From the NCBI GenBank assembly GCA_012934845.2, contig WNNJ02003482.1:1-64000 (forward strand): DNA of 64,000 bases, read 5' to 3'. Origin of the DNA: Pomphorhynchus laevis (taxonomy: Eukaryota > Acanthocephala > Palaeacanthocephala > Echinorhynchida > Pomphorhynchidae). Shown in pieces: positions 9,641 to 21,461 of this stretch (position 1 is its first letter; every line of letters begins with the position of its first letter). Below the pieces are notes generated by a model. That model ran no database searches, was not told where the DNA came from, and worked only from the letters and a program-made list of their open reading frames with translations. The position numbers and the translations under genes are program-made.

Positions 9641-11940
9641 ATTTGACAGAATTGACCGATAAACCGTTAATTCGAGCCTAATTCAGAACTTTATCTATAT
9701 CTGACTGTAGACACTCTGTATCTAAATACGACTTTATGCCTCTCCAGATTTTCAGATCATCTGCATATAATAGTGATTCAGAACTCAGGAAGCCTGGTAA
9801 ATCATTTATGTAGATGGAGAATAACATTGGACCAAGCACTATGCCATGTGGTACATCTATGTGTGTATTATATTAGTCCGAATAAATGTTATTAACGTAA
9901 ACCCGATAAGAACGGCCAAAGATAAAGTTTGCCACCCAGCGAATTAGAATGGGAACGATCATCAAGGCATTCATTTTGGAAATCAGATAGTCATGACGTA
10001 CGTGATCGAAAGCTTTGGAAAAATCAAAGAAGATGATATCTATACAAGCTCCTTCATCAACTAAATTGGTCCATGAGTTCTGCGTAACTAGCAGATTTGT
10101 GGCAGTAGAATGATCACTTCTAAAACCGTGTTGGTTAATACACAGTAAATTTCTGGATTTCAAATCATCACTAATATGCTTATACAGTAGTCTTTCCAAG
10201 ATTCGAGAACAAATGCAAGTTAAGCTTACGGGTCTGTAATTATCTACACAAGTTCGATTGCTTTTTTAATACAATTGAACGTTTCTACATCTCGGGTATA
10301 TGACCGGAATAAAGTGATGCAATAAACATCCAATATAAAGGGATACACACTTTATCTGCTAGCATTTTTAAGTATACATGCGGCAATAAATCAGGACAAA
10401 CAGACCCCGATGATTTTAAGTTCTTAAGCCCTATTAGCATATCCCCAATAGAAAACATGTTAACCTCATCAGTGAGTGATTTATATAAGATGATAAAAGA
10501 TTGTTTGTTAGAGGAAATTGATGAGATCAAAAATTGTTCACCAAACGCATTAGCGATGTCGTAATAATCATCGAGGGAATGTCAGATGTTCGATACAATC
10601 CGAACATGTCCCGCTCTATGTTTTGAGTTCGCGTATTTGAACAAGCGATCAGGGTTGCGAAAAGCCTCTTATGCAATCCTTTCTTCGAAACTACGCCGTT
10701 TATTGTGTTTAAAATTCGTAAAACGAGTCCTTACTTTAATGAAAGAAACATTGTTAATTTCACCATCCCTAAACATCTTAAAAGATAGATGATTTTAATT
10801 CAAGGCTTGACAGTTCCCTATCAAACCAAGGTTCACAATGTAAACGAACTTTCATTACTTTTCTATGCGAGAAGCGTATGGGCAAATCTAAAAGTATCGC
10901 ATCAATTTGCTGGCATGCCGTTTCGACACCAACCACAAGAGGATTCAGCCATCATATACCGGAAAGACAAATACGGACCAATTGATAATTCGTCTTGAAA
11001 CACTGAACAGTATTTAGAAACGATATGTGGGTTGAAAGGCCTTGCGAGAAGTAGAAGTCAAATAGAATGACACAGTGGTATGATGATCCTAGCGGTTCAA
11101 TGTGAGTGACGTGGTCTACAAAACATACGTTCGAGGTCAGACAAATATCTAACAAAGATCGCTGATTCCCACAGAAACAAGTGAAGCCTCTCACATGTTG
11201 AGTGAGATTTAAAACGTTGATAGAGTCTAGTAACTCTAATTAACCACTCACATCTTACTCTGGGTGTGTACGTTTCCCAATCTACATAAGGCATATTGAG
11301 ATCTTCTAAAACTAACACATTGTGCGAAGTCGCGTACTTATGAAAATCGTTGACAATGCGACCGACCTTAGGGCATGGGCTACGATAAATGAGACCAATG
11401 ACAATCTGTTGGAGATTTGAGAGTGATACCCTCACCCATAAAGATTCAACTCTATCATCAAATTTTACGTTGAGCAGTGTAACTACTGCACTAAAGTAAA
11501 CATACAGTATTACTCCACCTCTCTTTCTATTGCACCTGTCAGCCCCATAACAAAAGTAATTAGATAACTCGATTTCAGCATCGGTAGCATCAGGTTTTAA
11601 CCACGACTATGTTATTGCAACCAATAAAGGATTCTGCACTTGTACACGAACTCTTAATTCGTAAATTTTAGAAAGAATACTATGTGCAAACGAGTAAAGA
11701 AGCAAACAATGAAAATCTGTGGAATTATATAAGGTATTTAGACTAGGCATTTCTATACCCTTAAGTGCATACCATGTAGGAGATTTGTACTCGATAATAT
11801 TATCTAAACAAATATTACTATGATACATTGGTGTCATTAGCGAAGAAGCTATGGCATGGTGATTCGTACCGATCCTGTTATTAGCGGGGTCTAGCGAATC
11901 CAAATCCTCTGCCGCACATTCTGAAATTTTCGTGTTGTCA
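9641..11940 (-). mobile_element. APE/RT LINE (CR1/Jockey-like), 5' part, degenerate
   Basis: Read on the minus strand, the order is endonuclease then RT. The APE-type endonuclease covers about 11.65-11.1 kb: NPLLVAIT, then SWLKPDATDAEIEL, GLIYRSPCPK, NMPYVDWETY and RSLLDICLTSN, the usual landmarks of this nuclease. The RT covers about 10.5-9.65 kb, with FRSDHSTATNLL, FFDFSKAFDHVRHDYL and, beyond a stop, a YADDLKIW box near 9.73 kb. Many stops and frame changes lie between, so it is dead. The 3' continuation is at 5756-5080 on the other side of the Gypsy insertion. No ORF1 was recognised. The 5' limit near 11940 is approximate. Confidence 0.85.
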
Positions 11941-12293
11941 GATTTGTCTCTCCGTTATTTATGCTTATATTCAAAAGTTCCTTCGCTTTTCACAGGCTTT
12001 TGCGCTCTTCAACATCGAGATCTTTTAGTATTCTGACTTGGCTAACGAACAAACGAAACGAATTATGGAGAATAATTTTAACTGATCCTCCGTCTTTCGA
12101 AATGGCTTTTAGTAGTCTAGGACGACTGATATTGTCCTAACTTTTTCTACCCACGCGAAACAGAGAGACTACTTTAATCTTTGAGATAATTTCATTAGAT
12201 AAATGTTTAAGGACTGTTGAGATTAAAAGTGTACCTTCACAAGATAATCATTCATACGATGTTGAATGTTCACAGAACAAGACTCAGGTTAGT

Positions 12294-12716
12294 AAAGATG
12301 ACTGCCCGAGCGCGGTAATGACGTTTTGCAAATTTTGAAAAGGTTTGGGTGTGCTGTATCGGTCAACTCGCCTGAATCGGATCGGATGTAATTAAATCTT
12401 CATTGATAGCTGTTGATCAACATCCACAATCAAGGTTTATCCCGTCACTGTCCTTCCTCAGACGAATAGGTAAAATATTTGTTGATTCTAATGATTTTGA
12501 AATAGGAAAGATGACTGCCCGAGCGCGGTAAAAACGTTTTGTAAATTTTGAATAGGTTTGAGTGTGCTGTATCGGTAAACTCGCCTGAATCGGATCGGAT
12601 CTAATTAAATCTTCATTGATAGCTGTTAACCCACATCCACAATCAAGGTTTATCCCGTCACTGTCCTTCCTCAGACGAATAGATAAAATATTTGTTGACT
12701 CTAATGATTTTGAAAC
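12294..12716. repeat. 213-bp tandem duplication inside a coding exon
   Basis: The unit starting AAAGATGACTGCCCGAGC at 12294 restarts at 12507 and is nearly identical to the end (copy 1 to about 12505, copy 2 to about 12716). The period of 213 bp is a multiple of three, so the minus-strand frame passes through the junction. Confidence 0.9.
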
Positions 12717-13160
12717 TTTGCCATCAACGTTGTCGTCTTTTTTCGAGGATGTTGTGGTAATTAGATCCTCGTTGAGCTCGTTACATAAGCAATGCTGGGG
12801 ATAGGCAGAATCTGAATATTCCACTGATAGTTGTTTAGATATATTCAGGCCAATCTGATTAGTTGCAGATGGACATCTTGTAGATGAATCCTCTTTATTA
12901 GGAAATCGTATGAATGCATGTTCCCCAATAATATCACGGTTGAGAAACTCGACAGATTCTGAGGAACTTACACTTATGGCACTATGGTCAGTGGACATTG
13001 TCGTTTGCTTGGAAATCACCTGTCTTGATATTTGTAACTCAGTTACAAATATCATTAAAGGGTCGGTAGTGCTTGCTACCGATACTGCAGACGTGACTGA
13101 CTCTCCTGAGGTGTCTTTTGATGCATTGGAAGTCAAAGTTGAACGTTGAGGCGGCTTACT
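12417..13160 (-). CDS. Ser/Thr-rich exon of an unknown protein with in-frame tandem duplication
   Basis: An open minus-strand frame of about 248 codons with no ATG at its 5' edge: TAA lies directly before GTG AGT AAG. It is therefore an internal or last exon rather than a whole gene. A plausible acceptor is ...CTATCCTCATAAG| near 13160. The product is Ser/Thr-rich at first (SNASKDTSGESVTSAVSVAS), then holds an acidic stretch and a Cys-containing block (RKDSDGINLDCGC) that occurs twice because of the 213-bp duplication. The second copy of this block is followed at once by a TGA that the first copy does not have. I do not recognise the family. Upstream exons probably lie above 13.2 kb; a Cys-rich piece (LCGFCCAAHVEKLL) after a possible acceptor at about 13318 is one candidate, without support. 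Confidence 0.5.
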   Translation of the reverse strand, partial: SKPPQRSTLTSNASKDTSGESVTSAVSVASTTDPLMIFVTELQISRQVISKQTTMSTDHSAISVSSSESVEFLNRDIIGEHAFIRFPNKEDSSTRCPSATNQIGLNISKQLSVEYSDSAYPQHCLCNELNEDLITTTSSKKDDNVDGKVSKSLESTNILSIRLRKDSDGINLDCGCGLTAINEDLIRSDPIQASLPIQHTQTYSKFTKRFYRARAVIFPISKSLESTNILPIRLRKDSDGINLDCGC

Positions 13161-13599
13161 CACTTATGAGGATAGTTGTGAGGATATTAGTATGGTGTTT
13201 TCGCCAACTTTTAGAACATCCTCATCGTTTTAGTCAATATTCGTCAATAGCTTTTCAACATGCGCAGCACAGCAGAAGCCACAGAGGAAAGTCCGCTTAG
13301 AGATGTTATCATCATCTGTAATTGGAATTGAGACATGAGTTCAAACGTTTCAATCTTTGTAATTGCAACCAATCTGTTTATCAATATAAGTCTCAGTATT
13401 AGCGGACGTGAGTTTCCGATCAACTCTTTTAGTTGTTTCATTTGATTTTGACATTTGTTGAACCAAATGAACGCAATCCCGATAATTTGGTAAGTATTGT
13501 AATTTAATATCGTTATCATTCGTCTTCTAATCAGCATTAATGTATGCTTGGTGTCTGTTATTTATTGTAAGTAGTTATGACAAAAGAATATTTTTAACA

Positions 13600-14270
13600 A
13601 GTCAGGTTTTTCCGCAAGCGTAGCGAGCTGAACTATAATTGTATTTTATTGTATATATTTGTAATTATCTTGAACACAACTTTTTATTGATAATCTTTCT
13701 ATAATCGTTCTTCTACGTAATCGTTCACTTCTACAATTCGTTCTTCTATAATCGTTCTTTATATAATCGTCAACTTTGTGTATTTTATGTTGTAAGTAGT
13801 TATAGAAAAGAAAAAGTATATCAAATAGTATTAGCAACAAAATATCTTATCAGGTATTTTGCTTTGATTTAAGTCCACAGCTCGAGTTCCCAGCAGGCAA
13901 ATAGAGACTTAGCTGTCTAGACGAAAATCTAACTCATTGATGTTTTTAAAAGATTTTTTCTAATACCACCGGGATTCGAATACATGGAATAAAAATTTAA
14001 ATGTTTGCCACAGAAAAAACACATACAGCATCTATATGTCATTAAATAGGTAGAGTGTACGACAGAACTCGTCGAGAAATCCGTACAAAGAAATCTTCTA
14101 AATGAGAGCACGTTTAGACGTACACGGGGACCGTTAACTCAATTGTGATAAACTGAGGAATCGTACAGTTGATGATCGAGCTAGTAAACCTTTCCCTGAT
14201 ATTCGTATTTTCAATAAAACCATCTGTTGAACTTCCATCGTATTTTGTAAGTACTCTGAGCATATAGAAT
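13600..14270. other. AT-rich interval with TCTATAATCGTTCTT-type short repeats
   Basis: Around 13690-13770 the words ATAATCGTTCTTC and ATCGTTCACTT recur imperfectly, a small degenerate tandem array. No gene is supported. Confidence 0.4.
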
Positions 14271-14279
14271 TATTGGAGC

Positions 14280-14560
14280 TAGATCAAAAAGAGGAAAATT
14301 TTTATTTGATAGTTCGCTAACCATATTATTCTGAATATTCGCTAATTCAGAAAATTACTTTTAATGTCGCACGTCAACTTGGCACATCGTGGAATTAAAT
14401 TATTTTCTTTACGGGCTCTTAAAAATATAATGGCCATTTTATATTCCGATCTATTGATTTCAGAAAATTCTTTAGAAATTAACAGAGGTCAACAAAATAT
14501 CAAATAAAAATTTTCCTTTCTTTGATTCAGCTCCAATAATTTATCAATAAATGGATTATG
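14280..14560. repeat. Palindromic hammerhead-like repeat, copy 2 (split arms)
   Basis: The left part near 14277-14325 (GGAAAATTTTTATTTGATAG then TTCGCTAAC) is inverted relative to the right part near 14460-14545 (ATTTCAGAAAATTC...AACAGAGGTCA...AATATCAAATAAAAATTTTCC). The two are separated by about 140 bp of unrelated sequence. It shares its ends with the copies at 54878-54960 and 55081-55165. Confidence 0.6.
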
Positions 14561-16115
14561 CACAACCATTTAAAAATACCCTGTACATAACTCAACTATG
14601 GTTAGAATATGAACCGTAGTGATCGAGAACGTCGGTGATATGCCTATAACACGCTTAATGATAGCATCAAGCGTTTTCATTAATGATAACATTAAGAAAT
14701 CTTCCTCCGCATTTTAAATATAAAATTGTAAAATGGTTGTCATTAATAACTTAATATTAATTTAATATAAATTGAACTTTAATTAATTAAACTATTACAG
14801 ATAGCTAAAGTTGGTAATATTTATCTTGAATTTACTGTCGATTATTACGTAAACTCTACACCAACTTGTTATTAACTTTGAAACTATTTGGATAATTTTA
14901 GCAAACTGCACAGATAATTTATTTGATTAATTTCACTTATTAGTAAATAGTTTTAGCAATAATTAGACCAATAATTTTACCTTCATAGTTAAGTAAAAAT
15001 ACGTGGCTGTATATCTTGTAGTTCAAAGAATAAAATGGTAAATTTTCTTTTTTACCAAAGAAAATATTTAATCTCCTTTGCCCGTTTTTTCTCGTGTTGT
15101 AGTTGTGTCGATTTTACCAACCCGTTCTTGTTTTTAGTAGCTACTACACAGAATATTGAACAAAATGTCTTTAATTTTATCAGCAACTAGTACTTCTGAA
15201 TTCAATTGCAAATAAATGAAAACTCCCCTGGGTGCGATGTAATTTTAGCAGACAGCAGTGACGCCTTCTTCGTTTGTCTATGTTTACGCGATGTGCATTG
15301 TAAAGAGAACAATCGTTTCCGCTTTTAAGATGATACAATTATAATTTCAGTTGTTCAAAATGACAGCTTTTTGGTATTTTGTGTTTAGGGAATTAGGCAG
15401 ATGGAGATTTTTACTGTACGAGGCGATTTTCGTTTGATAATTTCAGATTTTCTCGTTAAGGATCTTTTTCAATAACCGATAATCTTTTTATAATTATAGT
15501 GAACTGTTTCTTTGGAAAAAATGTTAAATGTTAAATGTTTAAGAGCATTTTGAGATAACGACTGTGTTACAACGACATTTGCGTCAAGTAACGCTTGTGA
15601 TTACATACTCGACGATGACTAGCAGAGCATTCTCATTTTTAATAGAGCATTAAGTTAACGAGGATCATGTCTTTTTTAGTTGGTTATATATCCACTAAAA
15701 ATGTTGTGAAATTTAGACCGTTTTCAAATTTCATTGTTTAACTTATTGTCATTTTTACTAACTTGTCAATTTGTCTCTAAGCAGTTTATTGAATTAGCAA
15801 TTTGAATTAGAATATTGGGATTTGAAGAATTGAATCATCAAAATAACTTTATTGGTAATTGTTTTCTTCAGCCAACTTTTTTAAAAGAGGTTTTTTTTTA
15901 AAGTTTCCGAATTCTCGCCAATTGCATTGACAAAAATTTACAAAGTTATTTTGATTTTTGATTGTCTGGCAAAAACATTTAATTTGATCCGAAAGCAATC
16001 CCACGCAAACCAGATTTTGCATTTATCAAATACCATAGTAAAAAATTTTGATAAATTCGAACACTGCTTTTTGAATAAATACGTAATTTTAACTTGATAG
16101 TTAAAAAACTATAGT
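14560..16115. other. AT-rich interval, no gene seen
   Basis: No long frame, RNA gene or recognisable element was found. Confidence 0.35.
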
Positions 16116-16119
16116 TTAT

Positions 16120-16378
16120 CGAAACCTGATAGGATAGCAGTTCCTCATGATGACATCTAATCCTTATTCTTATATATCGTATATTATTTATTAGTCAATT
16201 TATAAAAATTGACTTTTACTTTTATTTTTAATTATGAATTTTATTAAATTAATAAATTATATTAAATCTTATATAAAATTATTTATTATTATTTATTATT
16301 TTATTTTTATTTATCATTATGTTTAATTTATAAATAATTTAATATACGTAGACTCAGTTACCTGATCTGAATTATTAG
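16120..16378 (-). repeat. Dispersed repeat family B, copy 1
   Basis: Runs from CGAAACCTGATAGGATAGCA at 16120 to TACGTAGACTCAGTTACCTG near 16370. The middle holds a small hairpin (GTCAATTTATAAAAATTGAC). Other copies lie at 25966-26212, 41640-42035, 42836-43165 and 45275-45580, with fragments elsewhere. The strand is given relative to the copies at 41-45 kb. Confidence 0.75.
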
Positions 16379-16379
16379 G

Positions 16380-17080
16380 GAAATATTTATAGTTAACGCA
16401 TAATGTAATTTTATTAAATTCCAATGCTAAAACACAGCCATTAGCTCCTTCGGTGAAAATTTTAAACGACCTGTCATTCGTTAAGAATAAATAAAGCATC
16501 ATTCAGCATTATGTTTTTGTAAAACATGTGGATACTATTCTCTGCGTGTATATCTTGTTGAAGCTGAAGGATTATATCTACATTTTTTATTGCCATTCTG
16601 CCATATCTTCACGGTTCTGATTATTATAATCCTGGTTAAAATGTGTAAATCGTCTCAGTGTTCCACTTCATTTACTGCAGCAAACAATCATTTTCATAAA
16701 AATATCATTCAGAGGAAAATAATTCATCGCGCAACAAATAATAGGAGGGGTTTATCAACAACGCACTTACGATTAGTGGCGTTTTTATTCAAAAACGTTA
16801 TTTACCTAAAATACCAAAAATTCATAATTAATTTATATCGTTACTATCTGATAATTGTGTGAATGTTCATAAAACGTGACTGTTCAATTCACCATTGTTA
16901 TCAAGGATCTATTTGGTGTATTATCGACCCACAATATCCTAATAATCATTCATAAAATTTTCTGTCAAACTATTTGTGAACTAGACATATCGACTGCTAA
17001 TTAATTCGTCTAGCATTATCCAAGCAAATGAATGAACAAGAATGAACACGATATTTTTATATAGATCTGAAACTATCTTG
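16380..17080. other. AT-rich interval, no supported gene
   Basis: Contains a 90-codon frame near 16590 without an ATG start, which I did not accept. Nothing else stands out. Confidence 0.35.
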
Positions 17081-17207
17081 TCTACTGAAATCTTTATAGA
17101 TTTCAGTAGACAACAAAAAGATTTGTTATGACAAATGTTTTTCACTTTTGTTTTGTTTTTTCACTTTTGTTTTGTTCACTTTTGTTATGTTAAAACAAAA
17201 GTGAACA
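17077..17207. repeat. Two adjacent hairpins
   Basis: The first is a perfect stem made by TTGTCTACTGAAATCT and its complement AGATTTCAGTAGACAA around a 4-nt loop, at about 17079-17114. The second is GTTCACTTTTGTT pairing with AACAAAAGTGAAC at about 17175-17207, preceded by short direct repeats of CACTTTTGTTTTGTT. Confidence 0.8.
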
Positions 17208-17811
17208 TTTTGTATTTTTTTTAATTTTTATTAAAAAAAATATTTATTAAGATTTAATAAAAAAAATTATTTATATTTTTAAACGATAAGATACCTTATT
17301 TGTTATTTACGATTTTCTTATTCACAATAAAATAATCGTATTCCTGGTGAATGTTCAACTTATTAAGCTATTGACATATTAATCTAATCTAACATATTTT
17401 TGATTAAGGAAACAACGCAAAATATAAGAATTTAACTAATGGCCAAAATCAGCACCTAGTAGGTACACAAATATGAACATTATTTTCATACAGATTAGTA
17501 ATCTGTAGTGACATACAGCATTTACGACGGAGTTGCGTGATTTGCCATCACTCAGTTTTCGCTGAGTTCCATTCACTACCGCGCATCGAAGCATGTGTAG
17601 AGTGTAGTACACCGGGTTGGATGAGAGCTGCGATGCACATTACATCTTATATTTGCATAATAAATATAATTTATTATAAATAAATACAACTTTAAATATT
17701 TGCATAATCCAATTAAATTCAGGAATTCGAATTATCATAACTCGAATTTTAATTGGAAATTTTGTAAAAAATGACACTCAGATTTACTATCATCAAAGCT
17801 TAAATTAATTG

Positions 17812-18260
17812 CAGGTGTACTTCATGGATCCCTTCTCTCTATCCACGCACTAAGACGCTTCCATTATCCTTCTTAAAATCTCTTATACGCGAACAATATC
17901 TGGTAATATACGCTGCTGATACCACAGGCATGTTTTCAAGACGAAGGTGTTTAAATGCTGTCTCAAAAAATCAGCCATGTTTTAAATATTAAAAGTCCAA
18001 TTAGTTCAATCCTAACTCCTTAATCATTCCAAAGCACAGGTTGTCGAATTTCATGGGCTCCATATTATCCTTTTTGAATATCCTACGTCGATCAACATTT
18101 GATGGTATATGCTGATGATACCACATCCCTGATTTTATGGCAAAGGTGTTTATATGTTGTTTCAAAAATTATGCCATTTATATTAAAGATTAAAGTTCAA
18201 TTAATACAATCCCAACTCATTCTTAATCATTCCAAACGCAGGTAGTCGCATTTCATGACA
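17812..18260 (+). mobile_element. Tandemly doubled LINE RT scrap
   Basis: Two diverged direct copies (about 17812-18045 and 18046-18260) each encode an RT-like core: VYADDTT near 18100, and a broken form of it near 17912. Each is followed by an AAGGTGTTTA word and ends near CAGGT(T/A)GTCG(A/C)ATTTCATG. Stops throughout. The doubling could be a local duplication of one dead LINE piece. Confidence 0.5.
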
Positions 18261-18279
18261 CCTCTGCATTACGAAAAAA

Positions 18280-18720
18280 AAACAGAAAATATATAGACAA
18301 TCTCAGTATTCTCCTACATTATGACGAATCAACCACTTTCTACATTTACACATCGAGTAATATACCATGTTTTCACCACTTCAGTTAACTAGGCCTCTGA
18401 ATTCGACTTGAATATATCCAAGATTATCCTAAAGAGAGCGTGATGGACCCTGAAATGATCTTAGCATTTGTCATTAGCAAAGAAGGTTAGATGTGCCTTT
18501 AGTGTATCTATGCCATCTTGGAACTAATCTTCCTTTCAAGAACGTACCCCTGAGCAAAGATGAAGATTTTTTAGCATCTAATGTCGAAACTACCAACCAT
18601 TGTGTCTCGTGATTAAGACTTTAAGTGTTTGGCAAATCCTGTTTGGTTGAATCGCAAGTTATCGCGTTAATGTGAGCTTGTGAACCTTATCTCTTAATGG
18701 GTTAGAACGCGTTAAAAGAA
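18280..18720 (+). mobile_element. Possible continuation of the LINE scrap
   Basis: Conceptual fragments with frequent stops and a slightly higher G+C content continue from the RT scrap. No motif is strong enough to define a clade. Confidence 0.25.
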
Positions 18721-18837
18721 GATAGTTATTGTATATTAATACATACTTGTATTCTGTTTGTCTCTGGAGTTGTTTAATGTATGTATTTTTTATTTATTAA
18801 ATTTTTACTGTTATAAAAACATACTCGCTCCCAATTT

Positions 18838-20115
18838 TGGTCGTAATTTTGCGTTTGTGCGGCGTGAAGTCGCTCGTACGGTATTTGCAACATCTAAAAC
18901 AGATAATTCGGTATTCACGACATTACAAAATTAATATGTATATATATATGATAATTAATATCATATACCTTAATATTATATATTTTATGTAGTTTATATA
19001 TTATACTATGAAAAGAAAAAGCGCCTTGTCTTAAGAGACAAGGCGCTTTTTTCTTCATCGGGAGTTTCGCAATATGAATACCTTACAATATAATCTGCGT
19101 AATGAGAAAAGCTCGTTACATTTGAAACAAATTTACCAATGAGTGAAATCAATTTATGAAATGTATCAATTTATGAAATGTATCACTACAAAAGTATAAA
19201 TCTCGATCATTTATACAATGCAATTAATTTGAATAGTAGTGTCCGTAACCAAGGGGTGAATAAAGTATTTTTAGTACTCGAATTAATCGGATATTCGCGT
19301 CATAGAATAGATATATTACATATAATTCAGTATTCACGTCATTACAAAATATGATTAGGTAAAATTAGGTAATATTCGGGAAATTCGCAATATACCTTAC
19401 AATATAATCTGCGTAATGATGCAAGCTCGTTACATACAAAAGTTTAAATTTTGATCATTTATACAATTCAATCAATTTGAATTGTAGCGTTCGTAACCAA
19501 TCATACTTAAGGGTAAAGAAAGTATTTTAAGTACCAAAATTAGCCAGAAATCAACGCTTGACGTTTAAATCAAGTAACTTTTCAAAGTTACCATGATAAA
19601 GTGAAACAGGCATTTCGATTGATTCATGATTATTTAAGATCATTGGATTACCCGCTTTGCTAATTAGACCTCTGATAAGGAATTAGACCTCGGGAACTTC
19701 GCGATATGAATGTCTACTGACAATATATTCATAGTAATGAGGCATACTTGTAAAGTACAAGTGTCATATTAACTTAGCGAGTGCTGAGCAGCGTGTAGTC
19801 GTTAGTATGATATTAACAAAAATCCATTACAAAATACGTAATAATATATTATATTATATATTTTATATCTTAATATATATAACTCTCTTGCAGATTCATT
19901 TAACTGATAATTAAACAGATTATATTCGAAATGTAGTATATATTATATATTTGACTATAATGTTAAATTTAATATATAAATTATATTAGATAATATAGTG
20001 TTTATATACTATATATTTTGGTCGTAGTTTTGCGTTTTTGCGGTGTAAAGTCGCTCGCACGGTATTTGGATCATCTAGAATAGATAATTCTGTATTTACG
20101 CTATTACAAAATATA
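18838..20115. repeat. Direct repeats within and around the left arm
   Basis: TTTTGGTCGTAATTTTGCGT near 18835 recurs as a diverged copy near 20020, and both continue for about 95 bp (GTCGCTCG(T/C)ACGGTATTTG). In addition, the block GGGAGTTTCGCAATATGAAT...TCTGCGTAATGA near 19058 recurs near 19378 and, more diverged, near 19692. The left arm has therefore been partly expanded by tandem duplication. Confidence 0.75.
19020..19058. other. Perfect 11-bp hairpin with T-run at the outer arm edge
   Basis: GCGCCTTGTCT-TAAG-AGACAAGGCGC followed by TTTTTT. It looks like a terminator, but in this animal-type sequence it marks the outer boundary of the inverted repeat: the right arm stops at the equivalent of the hairpin centre (about 28436-28443). 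Confidence 0.85.
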
Positions 20116-20965
20116 ATAATATATTATATATCTTAATATTTTATATCATATTTTATATTTTATGTAGTTTAAATTTAACTATAAAGTTTAATTTAGTGTA
20201 TAAATAATATAAGATGATATAGTCGATATATTCTATAAATTATAAATAGCTTATCAATTCTATATGATCTAATATTCATTTATATTATACGTTATGTTAT
20301 TATTTGAAGTTTTTATAAACAAATATTTAAATTGTAAAAAGAATGCAATCACCTAAACAACCTCAATAGCAATTTTGTTTTTCCTATCAAATCAGTATAT
20401 GCAAGCTTGGTTACGATGTAGTTGGTTATATATAATAGTAATATTTAAACAGAACATTTTAATCTCAATGAAAAACATCAAGAGTCAAAGTTAAATATTT
20501 ATATTAAATAGAACATCACAACATTTTAAGCAAAATATATAACAAAATGCTAAACTCAAGCAAATTTAATAATATGTTATTAAGTTAAATATAAAATTCG
20601 TTTGACTATCAAACGAATCACACAAGTAGAGTATCATAAGTAACAACCCTTGATCTGGAAGAAATTCAAATCTAATTAAAGAATATTTTATTTTAAATTC
20701 AAAATTGAGTGCCAAATATTTGTAAATATGTTTGCTAATTAGGAGTTAAATTATTTAAAACACAGTAGGCATTTATTTATTATTTAAAAAGCTTATCTTT
20801 GCTGTTAATAAATTATGTCTTGATAAAAACGTATCTTTAAAATCGAATTAGAAGATACCTTCATAATTTTAAGATTGTAAATTTTTCTATCATTTTTAAT
20901 TAAAATTCATTAATTACACTGTGAACTGCAATTAAGTATTATTTAGTAGTAATTAAATTTTCTCA
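19029..20965. repeat. Left arm of a large inverted repeat
   Basis: Two blocks are reverse complements of the right arm: 19029-19352 matches 28435-28130, and 20087-20965 matches 28140-27245. The 735 bp between them (19353-20086) have no counterpart on the right and are made of duplicated arm sequence. Long runs match almost base for base, for example TTGATAAAAACGTATCTTTA near 20820 and its complement near 27387. The inner edge is only about 145 bp upstream of the tubulin start codon. Confidence 0.9.
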
Positions 20966-21109
20966 TACTTGATAATTAGCTCAGGCGTGATTTTAAAGAA
21001 TTACTTCAAAATTTATTTAAGTTTATATCGTTTCCTTGACAATATTTTGTAAATTTTTAATCAAATGCTTTCCTGCGCAAAATAAACTTAACGATTACTT
21101 GTTTGAATT

Positions 21110-21461
21110 ATGCGAGAGATTATTAGTATTCATGTTGGTCAAGCGGGAAACAGGATGGGGCAAAAGTTTTGGCAGGTTATAAGTAATGAACACGGAATCT
21201 CTCCGGCAGGCGAATTTCAAGGACAATCAAATATGCAAATTGAACGAATCAGTGTTTATTATAATGAAAGCAGTGAAGGCAGGTATGTACCGAGAGCCAT
21301 TCTTACAGATCTAGAAGGTGCTACAATTCAAAGTGTACTAAAAGGGTCATATGGTTGCTTATTTGATGCGGACAAAACTGCATTTGGGAATTCGGGAGCT
21401 AGTAATAATTTCGCTAAAGGTTATTTTTCCGACGGCGTTCCCGTAGCAGACAACGTCCTTG
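21110..21461 (+). CDS. Divergent beta-tubulin, exon 1
   Basis: Starts with MREI, the N-terminal tetrapeptide of beta-tubulins used in tubulin mRNA autoregulation in other animals. It covers the first 117 residues plus one base of codon 118. Recognisable parts are the nucleotide-binding start (GQAGN, residues 10-14; usual GQCGN), ERISVYYNES, RYVPRAILTDLE and FGNSGASNNFAKGY. The exon ends CTT G|GTAATA at 21461. Together with 36195-37153 it gives 1311 nt, exactly 437 codons with the stop, phase-1 intron, so the junction is well supported. Tubulins polymerise as alpha/beta dimers into microtubules and beta binds exchangeable GTP. The exon sits in the loop of a large inverted repeat. Confidence 0.92.

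Noticed and set aside
13244-13537. 97-codon minus-strand frame upstream of the Ser/Thr-rich exon
   Set aside because: No domain was recognised and a different frame in the same place (LCGFCCAAHVEKLL) looks as likely. No donor or acceptor pair convincingly links either to the exon at 13160.
16590-16862. 90-codon frame with a hydrophobic, signal-like N-terminus
   Set aside because: The frame starts at TTG, not ATG, has no recognisable domain, and lies in AT-rich DNA where such frames arise by chance.
19020-19058. Hairpin plus T-run read as a bacterial rho-independent terminator
   Set aside because: The surroundings are animal-type DNA with spliced genes. The hairpin coincides with the edge of the inverted repeat, which explains it better.
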